This document shows, piece by piece, positions 48,401 to 55,623 of a DNA stretch of 55,623 bases. The translations under genes were made by a program, and so were the position numbers. Within the stretch, counting starts at the first letter, position 1. Each line of letters opens with the position of its first letter. The stretch covers positions 1 to 55,623 of the forward strand of contig JBEWZL010000114.1 of the NCBI GenBank assembly GCA_045837725.1. The letters run 5' to 3'. The stretch is from Vermamoeba vermiformis. Its lineage: Eukaryota > Tubulinea > Echinamoebida. The notes below the pieces were generated by a model. It was not told the DNA's origin. It searched no databases and saw only the letters and a program-made list of their open reading frames with translations.

Positions 48401-50568
48401 ATGGAAAGATCAACGTCTAACGAGCCCTTAAATGGAGGTAATCTCTCGCATCCAACAAAAATTAGAATTCTACTAACGTAATGATTAGCGCTCAATTTGT
48501 TATTAATTATTCAAGTGATATTTAATATTAAATTAATGTCATTTTAATTAAATTCAAATTCGATTTTTAGACGGCGAAGCGTTTCTGGATCTTAACGGCT
48601 ACTCGCAAACTCCTTACGAGCAAATGCTGGGCGAAACTTCCTATCCAATGGAATATAGAGGTGTATCCCCTATGATAGCTATGTCCAGCAATTTTCATTA
48701 TCCAACACGAAAAGAACAAACAGCAGATCCAACGGATTCAAAACCAAAACAGAACTTCTATTACTCCAGGCATCATAATCCAAACTTCTCCTTATTAGAA
48801 CAACAAATTCAAATATTACACGGCGGTTCCCGAGCTTTAGTTTTCCCTACTGGCATGGGAGCTGCATCCAGCGTCCTGATCTCGCTTTCTCGCAAAGATA
48901 GTACCATCGTGTATAGCGATGAGTTATATCATGACGTACCTGATCTATTAGAAGAGATGCACAACAATTTTGGTTGGAAATCTTACGCGGTTGACATCTG
49001 CAACACGAAACAAGTCGTTGAAAAAGTTAAAGAGGTACGATCTTAAAAACCAATATAATATCATACCTCGGGTTACTGGTGCAATATTAATATTATATAA
49101 CAAGGTCGATGCTAGAATTCTGTTTTTGGAGACTTGTTCAAATCCGAGCAACAAAGTGCCTAGTTTGAAGAAATTAGTCGAACAAGTACGAGAAGTGGCT
49201 CCCAAGTGTATTATAGTAGTAGATAATACGTTTATGAGTCCAGTTCTGTTCAGACCACTCGACTACGGAGTCGACATTGTTATCGAATCCGCTACAAAGT
49301 ACTTGAGCGGTAAAGGAGACGTTTTGCTAGGCGTAGCTGTTCTTAGAAAAAGCAAAGGTAATATATTCATGCTTATTATGTTATCAGACACCCTTTTGAA
49401 GGATTTTAGAATTTAGTTCAACGGATCTGACCCTATTTTTAGAGCCTAACGGAGTTCTGGATAATGCACTAGCTAATATCGGAGAATCTTTATATAGATG
49501 GCGATTACTATCAGGCTGCGCTCCATCACCAATGAACTGCTGGCTCGTGAGCAAGGGTCTCGAAACATTAGGCATTAGAATGCCGCACGTGTCAGCTACA
49601 GCCATGGAAGTAGCCTTGGCACTAGAAAAGAGTAAGTAATATAACAGAAATAAGTTTATATAGGCATTCAGTGAACTGTCTTCGCTTTTGAAATCATTTT
49701 TGGTACAACAGGTCATTTTAAACTTGAATTTTTGTTTAGAACTCATCTAATTGCACTGTAGCGAGATTATTTTATGATTTTTTGACTGAAATTTTGCATA
49801 GTACGGCCTTTAAACGAAAAACTTTTCTGTATGACCCTGTCATAATCTACGAACTTTTTATTTACTGGTTGACCTAATTTTTTAATCCTTACAGTTCCGT
49901 GCGTATCACGGGTGCTCTATTGTGGCTTGCCGTCACATCCCTCGCACAAAAGAGCGAAGAAATTGTTCGGTGACAAGTTCTCAGGCATCATTCGGTTCCA
50001 CATTCCAGGCAACTCAATCATCGTTGGTCAATTGCAACAAGACTCGGGATTGGTGGCAGCTGTTTCGCTCGGCGAGTCACATACATTATTGCCTCCGTCG
50101 CAACAAGGACACATTGCCGTGTTTCCCGGCGATGACAAAAAGTACCCGGTCATGAGCGGTTTTTGGTTCCGAATTGCTATTGGATTAGAATCAGCCAAGG
50201 ATATTAAGCAGCATTTATTATACGCATTTGCAGCACAAAAAGAATTATGCGTAGAATTAGGCGTCGTAAAGAAAATCAACGAGAAAAAACAAAAATTGGA
50301 GATTAAAATTACCGACAAAGAGCTGCTAAGTGATTGGAAGAAGAATATTAATAATAAGATGGTATTTATAGTCGTTAAGGAGATTAAGAAGATATTTTTT
50401 GTTTCACTGAAAGACACCAGCCCGAAAGACTCGTCATTGAGCTTGAAAATTCCTTGGACTGCACAAGACCCTATTAAAGACCATATCAAGCCTGATACGC
50501 AGCTATTCACTTTCAAGCATTGGTTGCCACTCGCACGAGAGTGCCAAAAGATTGTAGAATCAAAATAA
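48401..50568 (+). CDS. Cystathionine gamma-synthase/lyase-family PLP enzyme with C-terminal extension
   Basis: Five exons (48401-48437, 48571-49034, 49105-49357, 49443-49631, 49895-50568) give 538 aa. The fold of the Cys/Met-metabolism PLP family is clear: YYSRHHNPNFSLLEQQIQ, FPTGMGAASSVL, ETCSNPSNKVP, VVDNTFMSPV with the pyridine-binding Asp, and SATKYLSGKGD with the PLP Lys. FWFRIAIGLES, the carboxylate-binding strand, closes the core at ~430. Family members make or cleave cystathionine, homocysteine or methionine. The sequence differs enough that the exact reaction cannot be named. About 110 extra residues follow the core, Lys-rich then beta-like, and match nothing I know. The next gene begins 37 bases after the stop on the same strand. 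Confidence 0.82.
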
Positions 50569-50605
50569 ATTCGGACGATCTTGAAAAGTTGAATATTTTA
50601 ACAAA

Positions 50606-51516
50606 ATGGCCGGAACAACACAAGACACCATTATAAATTTAATATCCTTATTTGCAACACTCACTTCTGTTGCATTTATCGCGGTCGTCGTGCCACCAAC
50701 AACGCTGTTTTTCTGGCATCCATTCGCCCTGTCTTTCGCTTATGGCCTGATCAGCATTCAAGGCATATTAATTGCCTATTCAAGAAGCAGTGTATTAGAC
50801 ATATTATTTGAAATCGTAATTTCGAAGAAGAGAGCGAGATTCTTCACGCACATGTTGATCCAATACAGCAGCGGTTTGTTAATGATTATTGGATTCGGTG
50901 GTAAGTATTATAAAAATATTTTCCTATAATTATTATGATTTTTTGCCGCATATTCAGACTGATTGCCGCATTAAGATATTTTAAAAAGATTTTTTTGGTT
51001 TTAAATTTCCTATTGATTTGGCACGCTTTATTGGCGTTAATTATGTTTGTATTGCTATTATTGATACAGTATTAATTTTTTTATTATTTTAGTCATCCTT
51101 ATCGACAAATTACTGCGAAACAAGGATCACTTCAGAAGTTACCACGCGATCAGCGGTTTAATCGCCCTTATCTTGAACTCATTGCAGCTTGGCTTGGGCT
51201 CCTATATTTATTTTAATAGAAAAGAAATCAAGCAATACGGTGGATTTTACCGCTCGTTCCACAGACTTCTCGCTATTTTAATGTACGTTCCGGATCTCCC
51301 GTTAAATCATTAGTGCAAACCATTCTTGATATCATTATTCTAATACTTTATTATAGGACATTTTTCTCGCTTACAGCGTTAATTTTTGGCTTGTACTCGA
51401 AATTCATGAAAGATAATCACGAGGAATGGCAATTACACGCTATTGCATTGAGCTACATTGTACTATTTATTACCATATTATTTAGTGGTCGTAATGATAC
51501 TACTAAAGAAAAATAA
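50606..51516 (+). CDS. Cytochrome b561-like transmembrane protein
   Basis: Three exons (50606-50900, 51093-51282, 51357-51516) give 214 aa with about six membrane helices. Conserved His positions fit b561 haem ligands: FFWHPFALSFAYG in helix 2, THMLIQYSSGLLM in helix 3, YHAISGLIALILNSLQLGLG in helix 4, SFHRLLAIL in helix 5. Family knowledge: b561 proteins carry electrons from ascorbate or similar donors across membranes, and CYB561D1/D2-type members have this short length. No DOMON domain is attached. Its ATG is 37 bases past the stop of the PLP-enzyme gene, so the promoter must lie inside that gene or the two share a transcript. Confidence 0.78.
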
Positions 51517-51678
51517 AACGACCCTATGCTTTTACAGTACAAAATTTTCTCGATCGCATCCGGATCTCCTCCATTTTTTTAATTTGCATGCCTCTTTCTT
51601 GTCGATTTTAGCATTTGCGTATCATATTATACTGTTATTGATGATAATACCATTCAAAATATAATATAGCAAGGTCTT

Positions 51679-53718
<2,040 letters not shown>

Positions 53719-53898
53719 CCGCACTCTTTCAGCAATCCTTTAAGCTCTAACGATAGTTGATATTAAATGGCCACTGTACCGCTAATAGCTTTTATTATGT
53801 TCGTGGAGTTCGATCGTGCTCGTGGTTCAGTGAACGAAAAAATAAATTTTAATCTCCGGCACAAAGACTCATTTTATATTATAAAGCACCACAAAGCC

Positions 53899-55623
53899 AT
53901 GGAAAAATCGGTAAGTAAATAACAATTTATTTTATTACCGCCGATTCTAACGTGAATCGCTAAAACCGTTACTTGAGGAACAGATTTGTTCCTCAATCAG
54001 AATATTCGATGGAGCGATTACCTTTTCGTACATAAAATTAAGCATAATATTCTAAATTTAATTAAAATTTTATAATTAATTGCTTTTTGATAGAGCAATG
54101 CAACCGACGATATTTTGGAATTCATAATTGTTCCCTATTGTCCGCTAGACTTCTTAGGCGTTTCCAAAAAATGGCGAACTGTAGCTAAGCAACATGAAGT
54201 ACGCGATTTGCGATTAAACAAAAATTTGGTACAAAACGCTATCGTATCTGCTTGCAAGTTTGGCAATCTTGCAACGGTGAAGGCATACTTGACGCACAAA
54301 ACTGCTTCACCGACTACTAATGACCTAGAAGCACTATGTACTGCAATTTATTATCACAAAAACGAAGTTGCAAAGCACATCTTGGAAACTTACAAAGTGG
54401 ATCCGAACAGAAGACACATGCCTACAAAAAAACGATCTGAACTTCGTAGTATGCGTTATGGTAGTCCTATTGAAACTGCTATAACCTCGCATAATCGCGA
54501 AATGATCGATTTTTTTTGTGCACAAAAATCACATCCAACGTGGGCTGGCTACGTCTTTTTATCAGCGATTCATCACGACAAAAATCTCGCAAATGATATG
54601 CTAGACTGCAAAGATAAATTCAATCTGCAAATGGACGGAAGTTTCTTGGCAGCAGCTATTCACGACCGACCACTTTTTGAACGATTGCTGAAGTTCCCCG
54701 AAATGACGTTAGATGCAGCATGGTCCTATATTCAATCATATCACTATAATGTCTCAGAATCGTGGCCATTCATGTTGTTATTGGACGACCCGAGATTTGA
54801 ACTTACGGATGAGGCCATTAAATTTTGTATGGGCAAATGCAAGGACGTGGAAGACTTCAAAAAAATCATGGCCAAAAAAGGAAATGATATTCACCCTACT
54901 GCCGAGATTTTAGATCGCGCTATTGACGAGAACAATCTGCCCTTCGTTCAATTTTTGTTGGAGACCCCTGGATGGGCCAAATCCACGCAACGCGGATTTT
55001 CGACCGCTGCTTATCGTGGAAGATTAGATATTATCGAGTTATTACTAGCACATGGTGTCCAGAACGAAAATAATTGCAAAGAAGCGTTGTCTAGTTTGGC
55101 GTACAGTGGCCAGCACCCTGAAATTATTGCAAAGTTAATGACACTCGTAACCGATTTTCGGATCCACGATAATGCAATGCAAGCACTAGACTCCAAGAAC
55201 GACGACGTGGCACTAGTATTCTTGCAACATCCTAAAGCAGATCTCGCTACACAAGACCAGATCTACCTCCGTCGCGCGTGCGAACATGGCTTGCCTAAAA
55301 CAGTGAAATTTCTGCTCGGTCAACAAAAAGTCAACCCAACTGTCCAAGACAGCGTCACGTTGAGATCAGCAGCACTGAACGGTCACGTGGAGGTCGTCAA
55401 ATTGTTGATGGAAGATGGTCGGGTGGATCCGGCAGCGAAGGCCAATCACGCGATTCAATGTGCAGCATTGGGAGATAAGATTGAAATTGTTCAAATGTTA
55501 TTGGCTGATGAGCGCGTCAATCCTTCAGTGAACAATAATTATGCGTACATGAAGGCCAAAAGTCAAGCTGTCAAAGATCTGCTCAAGAAAGATGACCGTG
55601 TCGCTAGCAAATTGCCTAAATGA
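53899..55623 (+). CDS. Ankyrin-repeat protein with F-box-like N-terminus
   Basis: Two exons (53899-53910, 54094-55623) give 513 aa ending in TGA at the last bases of the window. The first exon encodes only MEKS. Residues ~8-40 (ILEFIIVPYCPLDFLGVSKKWRTVA) look like an F-box-like helix bundle. The rest is built of ankyrin-type helix pairs, weakly conserved at first (NAIVSACKFGNLATVKAYL) and clear at the end (LRSAALNGHVEVVKLLMEDGRVDP, then IQCAALGDKIEIVQMLLADERVNP). This is a common architecture in amoebae and large DNA viruses; here the introns and neighbours indicate a cellular gene. An in-frame upstream ATG at 53,767 would add 44 residues. That start lies only 48 bases from the divergent aminotransferase ATG, so I prefer 53,899. 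Confidence 0.75.

Noticed and set aside
53767-53898. 44-residue in-frame N-terminal extension of the ankyrin protein
   Set aside because: It would place the start 48 bases from the divergent aminotransferase ATG; the sequence has no recognised feature. Kept only as an alternative.

Overview
This is a gene-dense, AT-rich nuclear window from a eukaryotic microbe, most likely an amoebozoan. Nearly every gene is broken by short introns (about 28-220 nt, GT-AG, with TAAT/CTAAC-like branch sites close to the acceptor). Two families point to Amoebozoa: a Sib-type adhesion protein (signal peptide, vWA-like head, tandem repeats, one membrane helix, tail with NPLF and NPVY) and leucine-rich/F-box proteins. 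Assigning the group is inference; no rRNA or tRNA gene was seen. All gene models were spliced by hand and checked for reading phase.

Layout, left to right. 0.4-1.6 kb (+): a small PARP-zinc-finger/PADR1-like protein without a PARP catalytic domain. 2.3-6.9 kb (+): the Sib-like adhesion receptor, clearly richer in G+C than its neighbours. 7.8-10.6 kb (+): an NDR/LATS-type kinase. 11.1-15.3 kb (-): a PH-ArfGAP protein. 15.8-16.4 kb (-): ADF/cofilin. 16.9-20.8 kb (+): an Atg1/ULK-like kinase with DFT in place of DFG. 21-22 kb (-): a Cys-rich F-box-like protein. 22.5-24.3 kb (+): an unrecognised protein. 24.3-26.1 kb (-): the first LRR/F-box gene. 26.6-29.2 kb (+): an NmrA-like gene whose two ends flank a complete GPI-anchored kelch/EGF gene. 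29.7-31.6 kb (-): an unrecognised Lys-rich protein.

31.8-39.3 kb (+) is the most unusual part. A 16-exon gene for a Plavaka-like DNA transposase with an N-terminal zinc finger carries, in a 3.9-kb first intron, a second complete gene on the same strand. That inner gene joins a ubiquitin-specific protease domain (Cys and His boxes present) to a piggyBac-like DDD transposase with a C-terminal Cys-rich finger. A two-copy ~148-bp repeat lies downstream of it in the same intron. Both reading frames look whole.

40.0-41.9 kb (-): the second LRR/F-box gene, a paralogue of the 24-kb gene with an unrelated first exon encoding a membrane anchor. 42.2-46.7 kb (-): lipin phosphatidate phosphatase. 47.0-48.1 kb (-): a secreted GH113-like glycosidase. 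48.4-50.6 kb (+): a cystathionine gamma-synthase/lyase-family PLP enzyme. 50.6-51.5 kb (+): a cytochrome b561-like protein. 51.7-53.7 kb (-): an ethanolamine-phosphate phospho-lyase-like class III aminotransferase. 53.9-55.6 kb (+): an F-box-like/ankyrin-repeat protein ending at the window edge. Actin and adhesion (Sib, cofilin, ArfGAP, NDR kinase) and phospholipid metabolism (lipin, ethanolamine-phosphate lyase) are represented, but nothing shows co-regulation. Across the window many introns carry GATC-centred words related to GGATCTGA and its reverse complement.
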